Below are positions 41,256 to 50,119 of a stretch of DNA of 64,000 nt, piece after piece. The translations under genes and the position numbers were made by a program. Below the pieces are notes generated by a model. The model had not been told where the DNA came from, ran no database searches, and saw nothing but the letters and a program-made list of their open reading frames with translations. The DNA is taken from the NCBI RefSeq assembly GCF_028368975.1, contig NZ_JAQNDM010000001.1:62001-126000 (forward strand), written 5' to 3'. Position 1 is the first letter of the stretch, and each line of letters opens with the position of its first letter. Origin of the DNA: Stigmatella ashevillena. Lineage in GTDB: Bacteria; Myxococcota; Myxococcia; Myxococcales; Myxococcaceae.

Positions 41256-42019
41256 AGGTGCAGGGAGCGGTGGCGGTCGTGACCGGAGGCGCCTCGGGGC
41301 TTGGCAAGGCCGTGGCGGCGCGACTGGTGGCTGCCGGAGCCAAAGTGGCACTGCTGGATCGCCCGCAGTCGCCTGGACCGTTGGTGGCGAAGGAACTCGG
41401 CGAACCCACCCAGTTCCTGCCAGCGGACGTCACCAACGCCTCGGCGGTCGCGTCCTCATTCCAGTCCGTTCAACAGTCCCTCGGACCCGTGTCGATCCTC
41501 GTCAACTGCGCGGGGCTCGGCGTCTCGGTGCCGACGCTGGGGCCCCTGGGGCCCGCCAAGCTGGACGATTTCGCCCGGCCCATCCAGGTGAACCTGGTGG
41601 GCACCTTCAATTGCATCCGGCTCGCGGCCTCTCAGATGGCGAAGAACGAGCCGAACGCGGACGGCGAACGCGGGGTGATCGTCAACACCTCCTCGGTCGC
41701 GGCCTACGACGGCCAGGCCCGCCAGGCGGCCTACGCGGCATCGAAGGCGGGCATCATCGGGATGACGCTGCCCATCGCGAGGGATCTCGCCGAGCACGGA
41801 ATCCGAGTGATGACCATCGCGCCGGGGCTCTTCGACACGCCCATGATGAGCGGCTTCCCCAAGGAAGTGCGGGAGGAGCTCGAAGCGCAGGTCCCCTTCC
41901 CCAAACGGATGGGCCGTCCCGATGAGTTCGCGTCGCTGGTCCTCCACATCGTGGAGAACGCGATGCTCAACGGCGAGACCATCCGGTTGGATGGCGCCAT
42001 CCGCTTCGCGCCACGCTGA
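41252..42019 (+). CDS. short-chain dehydrogenase/reductase
   Basis: 255 aa classical SDR. The NAD(P)-binding motif is TGGASGLGKA (residues ~10-19), the NCAG equivalent is VNCAGLG near 87, and the catalytic Ser, Tyr and Lys lie in NTSSVAAYDG and YAASKAG. The C-terminal pattern (APGLFDTPMM, PKRMGRPDEFA) is like the 3-hydroxyacyl-CoA dehydrogenase type 2/HSD17B10 group. Acidic residue D at the end of beta-2 (LLDRP) suggests NAD preference. The start codon overlaps the stop of the CmlA-like gene, so it probably acts in the same pathway, for example oxidising a beta-hydroxyl or reducing a keto group; which of these is not determined by sequence. A function in general fatty acid metabolism is possible but less likely given the operon. 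Confidence 0.85.
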   Translation: MKVQGAVAVVTGGASGLGKAVAARLVAAGAKVALLDRPQSPGPLVAKELGEPTQFLPADVTNASAVASSFQSVQQSLGPVSILVNCAGLGVSVPTLGPLGPAKLDDFARPIQVNLVGTFNCIRLAASQMAKNEPNADGERGVIVNTSSVAAYDGQARQAAYAASKAGIIGMTLPIARDLAEHGIRVMTIAPGLFDTPMMSGFPKEVREELEAQVPFPKRMGRPDEFASLVLHIVENAMLNGETIRLDGAIRFAPR

Positions 42020-42053
42020 GGGAGCCGGGTCACATGCCAGACACGGAGAACCC

Positions 42054-44117
42054 ATGGGCCCCCTGAGGATCCTGGTCCAGATCGCAATTCGAAACCTGTT
42101 CACGAGCACGATCAACCTCGTCATCGGCGGGATCATTCTCATCGGTACGGCCCTCGTCGTCGTGGGCGGGGCGATGCTGGACAGCATCGATGGGGCCATG
42201 ACCCGCAGTCTCATCGGCAGCGGAACCGGAGACCTTCAGGTCTACTCCAGCCACGCGAAGGAGGACTTGGACCTGAGCGCGGATCAACGCCTGCCTGTGA
42301 TCGACGACTTCCCTCGTATCAAGCAGGAGTTGCTGGCGAGACCCGAGGTCCTGAGCGTTGTGCCCACCAATGTGAGCAACGGGCTGATCGTCACTGGCAA
42401 TGCCATGGACGACGCGTTCGAACGATTGCGAAACGCTGTCCGCACCCAAGCGCCCGCGGAACAGATGCTCAGCCTCAAGCGCCTGACGCAGCAGAGGGTC
42501 CGCGTCCTCCAAGAGGATCTCCGAAACGCGCAAGAATCGGCCACGAACTCCGCTGAAGAAGGAGAACTCGCCGCGCTGGATCGCGCGGCCTCGGACGCGT
42601 TCTGGGAGGAGTTCGACCGCGCCCCCCTGGACGCGCTGGAATTCTTGGAGAACCGGATCGCCAAGCTGGTGATCGACGCCGAGACCATCAAGATCCGCTA
42701 CATCGGAACGGACCTGGACTCCTTCCAGACGGCCTTTGATCGCATGCACCTGAGGGAGGGCACCCAGGTGCCACCCGGCAAGCGCGGGCTGTTGATGGGC
42801 CAGTACTTCTACGAGGACAAGTTCAAGCTCAAGACCGCGCGGCGGCTCGATCTCATCCACGAGGCCCTCACGGTGAAGGGGCGGCGCATCGCGGAGGATC
42901 CAGAGTTGCGGCGCTACGTTGCCAGGAACCAGAAACAGGTGCGGGAGATCCTGTTCCAGCTGGACGACCTGAAGACGCAGGAACTGGTGTCACGGCTGCA
43001 GCGGCGGCTTGGCGTGGGCGAGCAAGAGCCCGGCAAGCTGCTGGCCCTGCTACTGAACACCAACGACGACAATTTCCTGGAGCGTTACCAGATCTTCTAC
43101 TCCGAGGTGGCACCCCTCCTGGCGCTCTACCGCATCCAGCTGGGCGACATGGTCACGGTCCAGAATGTGTCCCCCCGGGGGTACGTCCAATCGGTCAACG
43201 TCAAGTTCTATGGGACGATCGAATTCAAGGGGCTGGAGAAGTCGCCGCTCGCGGGCACGGTGAACCTGATGGACCTGCTCTCCTTCCAGAAGCTCCATGG
43301 CAGCCAGAGCCAGGAGGAGACACGCGAGATTGAACGCATCAAAAGCCAGAGTGGATTGAAGGACGTGGACAGATCAAGAGCCGAAGACGAACTCTTCGGC
43401 TCGAACAGCTCCATCGTCGGCGCGGCCGAGCCGGTTCACATCGACGACGAGAGGGTGTTCGGAGAAGGCCACAAGCCGGGGGAGGACAAGTCCCTGGAGG
43501 AGACGTACACCCAGGAGGAGTTGGAGCGATCCGTGGTTCTCAGCGCGGCGGTGCTGCTCAAGCCAGGACACACGCTGACCTCGGTGGCGCCTGCGCTGGA
43601 GGAGCTCGCCCGGAACAAGGGGCTGCCCATCCGGCTCTCCACCTGGAAGCAAGCCTCGGGTCTCATTGGACAATTCACGCTGGTGGTCAAGGCCGCGCTC
43701 TACTTCGGGGTGTTCATGATCTTCGTGGTGGCGCTCATCGTCATCAACAACGCCATGATGATGGCAGCGCTCCAACGGGTCCACGAGATCGGCACGATGC
43801 GCGCGATCGGAGCACAGCGCGGCTTCGTCCGCTGGATGATCATCCTGGAGACCCTCCTGCTCGGCATCACCTTCGGCTCCATCGGAGCGCTGGCCAGTGT
43901 GCTGCTCATGGGGTACCTGGGGAGCACGGGACTGCCCGCCGTCACCGATGAGATGTACTTCTTCTTCTCGGGACCCCGGCTGTTCCCATCGATCTCGGCG
44001 GCCAACCTGATTGCCGGGTACGTGATGGTGCTCGGGGTGAGCGTGCTCTCCACGCTCTATCCGGCGATTCTGGCGACGCGGGTCTCCCCCGTGCAGGCAA
44101 TGCAGGCAGCTGAGTAG
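42054..44117 (+). CDS. large FtsX-type ABC transporter permease
   Basis: 687 aa from the ATG at 42054, preceded by GGAG; the open frame upstream lies inside the SDR gene and is discarded. The first helix is at ~20-45 (GGIILIGTALVVVGGAML), followed by an unusually long extracytoplasmic region (~45-540) rich in charged helices, and a C-terminal FtsX domain with three helices and the RVHEIGTMRAIGAQRGFV loop. LolC/E- and MacB-type permeases are usually around 400 aa, so the periplasmic part is about 250 residues longer. It lies 34 bp after the SDR and closes the operon. Together with the first permease it could form a heterodimer, but no ATPase or periplasmic adaptor gene is nearby. Confidence 0.85.
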   Translation: MGPLRILVQIAIRNLFTSTINLVIGGIILIGTALVVVGGAMLDSIDGAMTRSLIGSGTGDLQVYSSHAKEDLDLSADQRLPVIDDFPRIKQELLARPEVLSVVPTNVSNGLIVTGNAMDDAFERLRNAVRTQAPAEQMLSLKRLTQQRVRVLQEDLRNAQESATNSAEEGELAALDRAASDAFWEEFDRAPLDALEFLENRIAKLVIDAETIKIRYIGTDLDSFQTAFDRMHLREGTQVPPGKRGLLMGQYFYEDKFKLKTARRLDLIHEALTVKGRRIAEDPELRRYVARNQKQVREILFQLDDLKTQELVSRLQRRLGVGEQEPGKLLALLLNTNDDNFLERYQIFYSEVAPLLALYRIQLGDMVTVQNVSPRGYVQSVNVKFYGTIEFKGLEKSPLAGTVNLMDLLSFQKLHGSQSQEETREIERIKSQSGLKDVDRSRAEDELFGSNSSIVGAAEPVHIDDERVFGEGHKPGEDKSLEETYTQEELERSVVLSAAVLLKPGHTLTSVAPALEELARNKGLPIRLSTWKQASGLIGQFTLVVKAALYFGVFMIFVVALIVINNAMMMAALQRVHEIGTMRAIGAQRGFVRWMIILETLLLGITFGSIGALASVLLMGYLGSTGLPAVTDEMYFFFSGPRLFPSISAANLIAGYVMVLGVSVLSTLYPAILATRVSPVQAMQAAE

Positions 44118-44140
44118 AGAAGCTGAGTGCCAAGAGTCCT

Positions 44141-44193
44141 AAAAAGTGAAGGCCCTGGAATTACCGGTTTGAGCCAGTAACTCCAGGGCCTTC
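44141..44193 (-). terminator. Rho-independent terminator after tRNA-Pro
   Basis: Arms 44148-44159 and 44182-44193 pair perfectly over 12 bp and extend inward to ~17 bp with one mismatch. On the minus strand the hairpin directly follows the tRNA 3' end and is followed by a run of five T (44145-44141). It also sits at the 3' end of the plus-strand permease operon, 30 bp after its stop, where it could act in both directions, although no T-run exists on that side. Confidence 0.85.
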
Positions 44194-44195
44194 GA

Positions 44196-44272
<77 letters not shown>

Positions 44273-44298
44273 GCACTGCCGTCGTGAAACGGGCCGCC

Positions 44299-44327
44299 CT
44301 TATGCCCCTCCAAGACGCCAGCGTCAA
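44299..44327 (-). promoter_or_regulatory. sigma70-type promoter of tRNA-Pro
   Basis: TTGACG (44327-44322), 17-bp spacer, CATAAG (44304-44299), placing transcription start about 20 nt before the tRNA 5' end. Confidence 0.6.
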
Positions 44328-44369
44328 GCAGGAGCCGCAAGCGGCCGTCAGAAAAACCGGCCCCGGGCC

Positions 44370-44774
44370 TCAGTACTTCCCGCCCTCGGCTCCCTCGGCC
44401 TCCATGTCCTCGGAATCCATGTCCTCGGAGTCAAAATCCTCGTTCTCGTCGTTCTCCTCGTCCCGGGCGTCGATCTCCGCGTGGTTCTCCGGGGGGGCCT
44501 CGCCATTGAGGGCGCTCTTGAGCACCTGACTCGGCCGGAAGGTCAGCACCCGGCGGGCCGAGATCTCGATCTCCTTGCCCGTCTGCGGATTGCGGCCCAC
44601 GCGGGCCTTCTTTTGCCGCACCTGGAAGTTGCCAAACCCGGAGATCTTGATCTTGTCCCCGCGCTCTAGCGTTTCCTTCAGGGTGTCGAAGACGAGCTCG
44701 ACGATCTCCGCCGACTCCTTCTTGGAGAAGCCGACCTTCTCGTAGACGCCCTCGATGATGTCCGCCTTCGTCAT
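44370..44774 (-). CDS. ihfA: integration host factor alpha-like DNA-binding protein with acidic tail
   Basis: 134 aa. Residues 1-95 are a full HU/IHF fold: the helical N-terminus ([13 protein letters not shown]), the GFGNF turn and the DNA-intercalating arm with [10 protein letters not shown], the conserved Pro being the one that kinks DNA. IHF bends DNA at promoters, recombination sites and replication sites. Its place directly after pheT is the same as in Escherichia coli, which supports the alpha-subunit call. Usual length is about 99 aa; here a C-terminal extension of ~38 residues contains many Asp and Glu, including the repeat [10 protein letters not shown], and ends in GGKY. The tail is an addition to, not a replacement of, the DNA-binding part. 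A plain HU protein is the alternative. Confidence 0.85.
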   Translation of the reverse strand: MTKADIIEGVYEKVGFSKKESAEIVELVFDTLKETLERGDKIKISGFGNFQVRQKKARVGRNPQTGKEIEISARRVLTFRPSQVLKSALNGEAPPENHAEIDARDEENDENEDFDSEDMDSEDMEAEGAEGGKY

Positions 44775-44867
44775 ACGGTCCCTCGGAAACCCTTCCGCAT
44801 CAATGAACGGAGCGGATGCTGACAGCCTTCCCCGAGGCGTGTCAACCTCCTGACTTCATTCAGGAAT

Positions 44868-47276
44868 TCAGGCGCGCAGGGCGCCTCCCAGGCGCTGATT
44901 CACCTCGGAGATGATGCGCTGATGCGCCTCCCCCACCTCTCCATCGGTGAGCGTGCGCTCCTGAGAGCGGTAGCGGATGGCATAGGCCAGGTTCTTCTTC
45001 CCCTCGGGGATGGGCTTGCCCGTGTACACGTCGAAGATGAGGGCATCCTCCACCAGGGTGCCGCCCACCTCGAGGATGACGCGGCGGACCTCGTCATTGC
45101 GCAGCTCCACGGGCACCACCACGGCCAGATCCCGCAGCACCGCTGGGAAGCGCGGCAGTGCATGGTAGGCAGGCTCGAGCTGGGCCGCGGCATACAGCGG
45201 CACCGTGTCCAGCTCGAAAGTGAACACCCCCTGGGGCAGCTCCAGGGCCTTCGTCACGCGCGGGTGGAGCTCTCCCACATGCCCCAGCACCGTGCCGTCC
45301 GCCAGAAGCACCTGAGCGCAGGCCCGTGGATGCCAGGCAGGGGCCTCCGCGGGGACAAAGCGAGCACCCGCCACGCGCAGGCCGTGGAGTACCGCCTCCA
45401 CGGCGCCCTTGGCGTCATAGAAATCCATCCGGGCATCCTTCTGCGTCCAGGTGCGCCCGGAGCGCAGACCCCAGACCAGCCCGGCCACGCGAGGCACCTC
45501 GCGGGTGGCGGGGCGCTGGCCCTGCCCACCTTCCGGATCGCGGAAATAGGCACGTCCCGTCTCATGGATGGCCACGCGCTCCACCTGGTGCCGCACGCTG
45601 CGGGAGAGGTTCTCCAGCAACCCGGGCAACAGGCTGGTGCGCATCACGGACTGCTCCACGCTGAGCGGATTGATGAGCGCCACAGGCGCGTCCTTGCCTC
45701 CCAGCACCTCCAGGTTCCTTGGGGCCACGAACGAGTAGTTCACCACCTCGTTCAACCCCGCACCGGAGAGCACCTGACGCAGACGCCGCTCGGCTTCGGA
45801 CTGGGGCGGCTCAGGGGCAAGCTCCGCCACGCCTCGGGGCAGCCGCGCCCGGATGTTGTCGTAGCCAAACACCCGGGCGATCTCCTCGAGAAGATCCTCC
45901 TCACGCTCCACGTCCACCCGGGCCCGGGGCACCTCGAAGGTGGCCTGCGCCGCCCCCTCCTCCACCCCCTGGAATCCAAGCGCGCCGAGGATCCGGCGGC
46001 ACTCCCCTTCCGGAACGGAGGTGCCCAACACCTTCTCCACCCGGGCGAAGCGCAGCGTCACGCGCCGGGCGGGCTTCTGGCCGGGGTACACATCCACGCG
46101 GCCGGAGGCCACGGTTCCCCCGGACAGCTCTGCGATGAGCTGCGCGGCCCGGTCAATGGCTGGGCCCACGGCATCGAGGTCCGCCCCACGCTCGAAGCGA
46201 TGCGACGCCTCGGTGTGCAGCCCATGCCGCTTGGACGAGCGGCGGACACTGGACGCCAAGAAGTTCGCGGACTCCAGCACGATGCGCTTCGTGCCGCCGG
46301 TCACCTCGCTGTCCGCGCCCCCCATCACCCCGGCGATGGCTTGGGCATGATCTCGGTCACAGATGGCCAGATCGTCCGCATCGAGCGTGCGCTCCTTGCC
46401 ATCGAGCGTGCGGATCTTCTCGCCTGGGCGAGCCGCGCGGATGACGATCTCCTGCCCCGCCATCTTGTCGAGATCAAACGCATGCAACGGCTGGCCGTAC
46501 TCGAGGTTGACGTAGTTGGTCACGTCCACCACGTTGTTGATGGCACGCACGCCACAAGCCTTCAGCCGGTCCTGCATCCACTGAGGCGAGGGCTGGATGG
46601 TGACGTTCTCAACCACCCGTGCGGCATAGCGAGGGCAGCGCACGGGATCCTCGATGCGCACCTTCACCTTGTCCGCTGTAGCGCCTCCCGCCTCGGAGAG
46701 CTTCGGCTCCGGCGGCCGGAACGCCACACCCGTCACCACCCCCACCTCCCGGGCCACCCCGAGGTGCGACAGGGCGTCCGGCCGGTTCGGGGTGACGTTC
46801 ACCTCCAGCACCACATCGTCCAGCCCCAGCGCCGAGGCGATGGGCAACCCGGGCTTCAACCCCTCAGGCAGAATGAGCAACCCGGAAGACTCCTCGGAGA
46901 GCCCCAGCTCCTTCGCCGAGCAGAGCATCCCGTGGCTGTCCACGCCCCGCAGCGCGGCCTGTTTGATCTCCACACCATTGGGGAGCTTCGTGCCGACGGT
47001 GGCCAGGGGCACCTTGTCCCCCACCTTGAAGTTCTTCGCGCCGCACACCACCTGCAGCAACTGCGGCCCCCCCGCGTCTATCTGGGTCACCGACAGCTTG
47101 TCCGCGTTGGGGTGCTGCACGGACTCGCGAATCTGGCCTACCACCACGCCCTGAAGGGCCTCACCCGGCCGCTCCAGCCCTTCGATCTCCAGCCCCGCCG
47201 CGGTCAGCTTGCGCGCCAGCTCTTCCACCGCTGGCAGCGCCACGTAATCGCCGAGCCACTTCACCGAAATCTTCAC
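44868..47276 (-). CDS. pheT: phenylalanine--tRNA ligase beta subunit
   Basis: 802 aa, close to the usual length of ~795. The protein begins MKISVKWLGDYV; an OB-fold tRNA-binding domain follows at about residues 40-150 (HPNADKLSVTQID, CGAKNF), then B3/B4 with the editing site (PNRPDALSHLG, ATR-like blocks), B5 (GYDNIRARLP), the catalytic-like core and a C-terminal FDX-ACB anticodon-binding domain (FPAVLRDLAVVV). With PheS it forms the alpha2-beta2 enzyme that charges tRNA-Phe in the cytoplasm, and the beta subunit clears mischarged Tyr. It lies 56 bp after pheS and 93 bp before ihfA in the conserved translation operon. Confidence 0.97.
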   Translation of the reverse strand: MKISVKWLGDYVALPAVEELARKLTAAGLEIEGLERPGEALQGVVVGQIRESVQHPNADKLSVTQIDAGGPQLLQVVCGAKNFKVGDKVPLATVGTKLPNGVEIKQAALRGVDSHGMLCSAKELGLSEESSGLLILPEGLKPGLPIASALGLDDVVLEVNVTPNRPDALSHLGVAREVGVVTGVAFRPPEPKLSEAGGATADKVKVRIEDPVRCPRYAARVVENVTIQPSPQWMQDRLKACGVRAINNVVDVTNYVNLEYGQPLHAFDLDKMAGQEIVIRAARPGEKIRTLDGKERTLDADDLAICDRDHAQAIAGVMGGADSEVTGGTKRIVLESANFLASSVRRSSKRHGLHTEASHRFERGADLDAVGPAIDRAAQLIAELSGGTVASGRVDVYPGQKPARRVTLRFARVEKVLGTSVPEGECRRILGALGFQGVEEGAAQATFEVPRARVDVEREEDLLEEIARVFGYDNIRARLPRGVAELAPEPPQSEAERRLRQVLSGAGLNEVVNYSFVAPRNLEVLGGKDAPVALINPLSVEQSVMRTSLLPGLLENLSRSVRHQVERVAIHETGRAYFRDPEGGQGQRPATREVPRVAGLVWGLRSGRTWTQKDARMDFYDAKGAVEAVLHGLRVAGARFVPAEAPAWHPRACAQVLLADGTVLGHVGELHPRVTKALELPQGVFTFELDTVPLYAAAQLEPAYHALPRFPAVLRDLAVVVPVELRNDEVRRVILEVGGTLVEDALIFDVYTGKPIPEGKKNLAYAIRYRSQERTLTDGEVGEAHQRIISEVNQRLGGALRA

Positions 47277-47332
47277 AGTTCAACCCTCTTCCGAACGTGT
47301 CACTGGGTTCCGTGGATGCTCTGGACCACTGC

Positions 47333-48382
47333 TCAGAACTGCTCGAGGAAGCGTGCGTCGTTCTCGAACATCATGCGCAGGTCGTCGATGCGGTAGCGCA
47401 GCATGGCGATGCGCTCGACCCCCATGCCGAAGGCATAGCCCGTCACCTCGCCCGGATCGTACCCGCTGGAGGTGAAGACGTTGGGATGCACCATGCCGCT
47501 GCCCAGCACCTCCAACCAACCGGTCATCTTGCAGATCCGGCACCCCTTCCCGCCGCACGAGGTGCAGGAGATGTCCACCTCCGCCGAGGGCTCGGTGAAG
47601 GGGAAGAAGGACGGACGGAAGCGCGTGCGCGTGTCCGAGCCGAAGAACGCCTTCACGAAGGCATCCAACGTGCCCTTCAGCTCCGCGAAGCTCACATCCT
47701 TGTCCACGAGCAGCCCCTCCACCTGGTGGAACATGGGCGTGTGGGTGATGTCCGAGTCCCGGCGGTAGACCCGGCCGGGCACCACCACCCGGACGGGCGG
47801 CTTGCGGGCCAGCATGTGGCGCACCTGAACCGGCGAGGTGTGGGTGCGCAGCAACACCGGGCTGGCGGCCTTCTGGGTGTGTCCGAGCGAAGCCTCGTCC
47901 ACGTAGAAGGTGTCCTGCATGTCCCGGGCAGGGTGATCCTTCGGAAGGTTGAGCGCCTCGAAGTTGAAGTAGTCCAGTTCGATCTCGGGGCCCACGGCCA
48001 CCTCGAAACCCAACCGGGCGAACGTGCGGACAATCTCCTCCATGGTCCGCGACACGGGATGCCGACTGCCGGGAGTCACCGCGCGGCCGGGCAACGTCAC
48101 ATCCAGCCGAGGCCCCTTCAGCTCGGCCTCCAGGGCCGCCTCCTCGGCACGTCGCAGGGCCTCCGCCAGGAGCTTTTCGATCTCCGCCTTGACCTGGTTG
48201 GCCACCTCGCCCAGCGCCTTGCGCTCCTCGGGGGCCAGCTTGCCCATGCCGCCGAGCACGCCCGACAGCTCTCCCTTCTTGCCCAGGTAGCGGATCCTCA
48301 ACGCCTCGACGGTGGACACTTCGGATGCAACGGTGATGTCCCGCCGCGCCGCATCCGCGAGGGTCTCCAAGCGGTCTCGCAT
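47333..48382 (-). CDS. pheS: phenylalanine--tRNA ligase alpha subunit
   Basis: 349 aa. The ATG at 48382 is chosen because GGGAG lies 7 nt upstream and the protein then begins [15 protein letters not shown], as in the family; the open frame extends 8 codons further. An N-terminal coiled coil (about 1-95) that binds tRNA is followed by the class II core: motif 1 region [10 protein letters not shown], motif 2 with MQDTFYV and TSPVQVR (Phe-binding pocket), and motif 3 with [10 protein letters not shown] near the end. It forms the heterotetramer with PheT. It lies downstream of rplT, separated by a hairpin plus T-run. Confidence 0.97.
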   Translation of the reverse strand: MRDRLETLADAARRDITVASEVSTVEALRIRYLGKKGELSGVLGGMGKLAPEERKALGEVANQVKAEIEKLLAEALRRAEEAALEAELKGPRLDVTLPGRAVTPGSRHPVSRTMEEIVRTFARLGFEVAVGPEIELDYFNFEALNLPKDHPARDMQDTFYVDEASLGHTQKAASPVLLRTHTSPVQVRHMLARKPPVRVVVPGRVYRRDSDITHTPMFHQVEGLLVDKDVSFAELKGTLDAFVKAFFGSDTRTRFRPSFFPFTEPSAEVDISCTSCGGKGCRICKMTGWLEVLGSGMVHPNVFTSSGYDPGEVTGYAFGMGVERIAMLRYRIDDLRMMFENDARFLEQF

Positions 48383-48420
48383 GACTTCACTCCCGTTCCC
48401 ACACACCCTGCCGGTGGGGC

Positions 48421-48451
48421 AAAAAAAAGGGCCGCCCTTGCGAGGCAGCCC
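48421..48451 (-). terminator. terminator or attenuator between rplT and pheS
   Basis: On the minus strand an 8-bp GC-rich stem with one G-U pair (48451-48444 with 48436-48429) is followed immediately by eight T (48428-48421), 38 bp before the pheS start. It could terminate most ribosomal-protein transcripts or act as an attenuator for pheST, as in Escherichia coli, where a leader peptide (pheM) lies here. I see no convincing Phe-rich leader peptide. Confidence 0.7.
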
Positions 48452-48530
48452 ATGGAACCGTTTCCAGCGAGAGAAGCCCCACCTGGGAGCCCCTCGTCGC
48501 TCTGTTCACCGGCCCCCAGGGCCGGTGCCG

Positions 48531-48878
48531 TCAGGCCGCCTTCGCGATGTTGGCGACGGCGGTAAAGCCCGAAGGATCCGCGACGGCCAGGTCCGCCAGC
48601 ACCTTGCGGTCCAGCGAGATCTTCGCCTTGGCCAGGCCGGCGATCAGCTTCGAGTAGGACAGCCCCACGCCGCGGGCGGCCGCGTTGATGCGGACGATCC
48701 ACAGCGAACGGAAGTTGCGCTTGCGCACCGCGCGGTCGCGGGTGGCGTAGTCGAGCGCCCGCTCCACAGCCTGATTGGCGCGCTTGTAGCAGTTCTTCCG
48801 GCGGCCACGGTAACCCTTGGCCAGCTTCAAAATCCGATTACGACGGCGACGGGCCTTGAAGCCCTTCTTGACGCGCAT
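48531..48878 (-). CDS. rplT: 50S ribosomal protein bL20
   Basis: 115 aa, typical length. The basic N-terminal tail ([22 protein letters not shown]) that reaches into 23S rRNA is followed by the globular domain with [10 protein letters not shown] and the GLSYSKLI motif. bL20 is required for early 50S assembly and in Escherichia coli represses its own operon by binding mRNA; whether that happens here cannot be seen. It lies 83 bp downstream of rpmI. Confidence 0.98.
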   Translation of the reverse strand: MRVKKGFKARRRRNRILKLAKGYRGRRKNCYKRANQAVERALDYATRDRAVRKRNFRSLWIVRINAAARGVGLSYSKLIAGLAKAKISLDRKVLADLAVADPSGFTAVANIAKAA

Positions 48879-48961
48879 GACACACTCCTCGACTGCTTCA
48901 GGGGGAACTCCGCGGCGCAGGCCTCACGCCGCTCCGCCAGAGTCCTGGGTTAGGGGTTCAG

Positions 48962-49171
48962 CTAGTTCGCCCCGTAGGGGAACATTTCCTTGATGACCTT
49001 CTTGGCATCCATGTCGCGAAGGTGACCCGTTCCGCGGTTGCGCCGCTTCTGGGCAGGGGTCTTCGCGTGGGTGAAGAGGTGCTTGCCGTAGGCCTTGCCG
49101 TGCTTCACCTTGCCGCTCTTCTTCACCTGCAACCGCTTCTTTGCACTGCTCCGAGTCTTCAACTTGGGCAT
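48962..49171 (-). CDS. rpmI: 50S ribosomal protein bL35
   Basis: 69 aa, a few residues longer than the usual ~65. It has the expected MPKLKTRSSAKKRLQ start, the HGKAYGKHLF core and the C-terminal DAKKVIKEMFPY. Located between infC and rplT, the order found in most bacteria. Confidence 0.98.
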   Translation of the reverse strand: MPKLKTRSSAKKRLQVKKSGKVKHGKAYGKHLFTHAKTPAQKRRNRGTGHLRDMDAKKVIKEMFPYGAN

Positions 49172-49263
49172 CGTCCCAATCCTTCCTTCATGTCATGCCG
49201 GTGGCTCTCCAGCCCTCGGCCTTCTGTTCAAGGCCGGTAGCCGAAGCCAGCAGCCAAAGCCTT

Positions 49264-50001
<738 letters not shown>

Positions 50002-50008
50002 GTGAACA

Positions 50009-50014
50009 TCCTCC
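50009..50014 (-). promoter_or_regulatory. ribosome binding site that decides the infC start
   Basis: GGAGGA (50014-50009), a perfect Shine-Dalgarno core, with 7 nt to the ATC codon at 50001. No ATG or GTG follows at a usable distance in frame, so ATC is the best start. Non-AUG starts make infC self-regulating because IF-3 rejects them. Confidence 0.8.
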
Positions 50015-50119
50015 AAAAACGGGAGTTTGGCCCTGCCTCCCCCCCTGGAGAGGCGGAAGATACTTTTCTACTACAGGGAGTCAAGGGAGGTCAGCGACTT
50101 CCTGACCTCGGCCGACATG

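Noticed and set aside
48410-48470. A pheM-like leader peptide before pheS
   Set aside because: The only short frame with two Phe codons gets them from the terminator T-run and overlaps pheS; no ribosome binding site precedes it.
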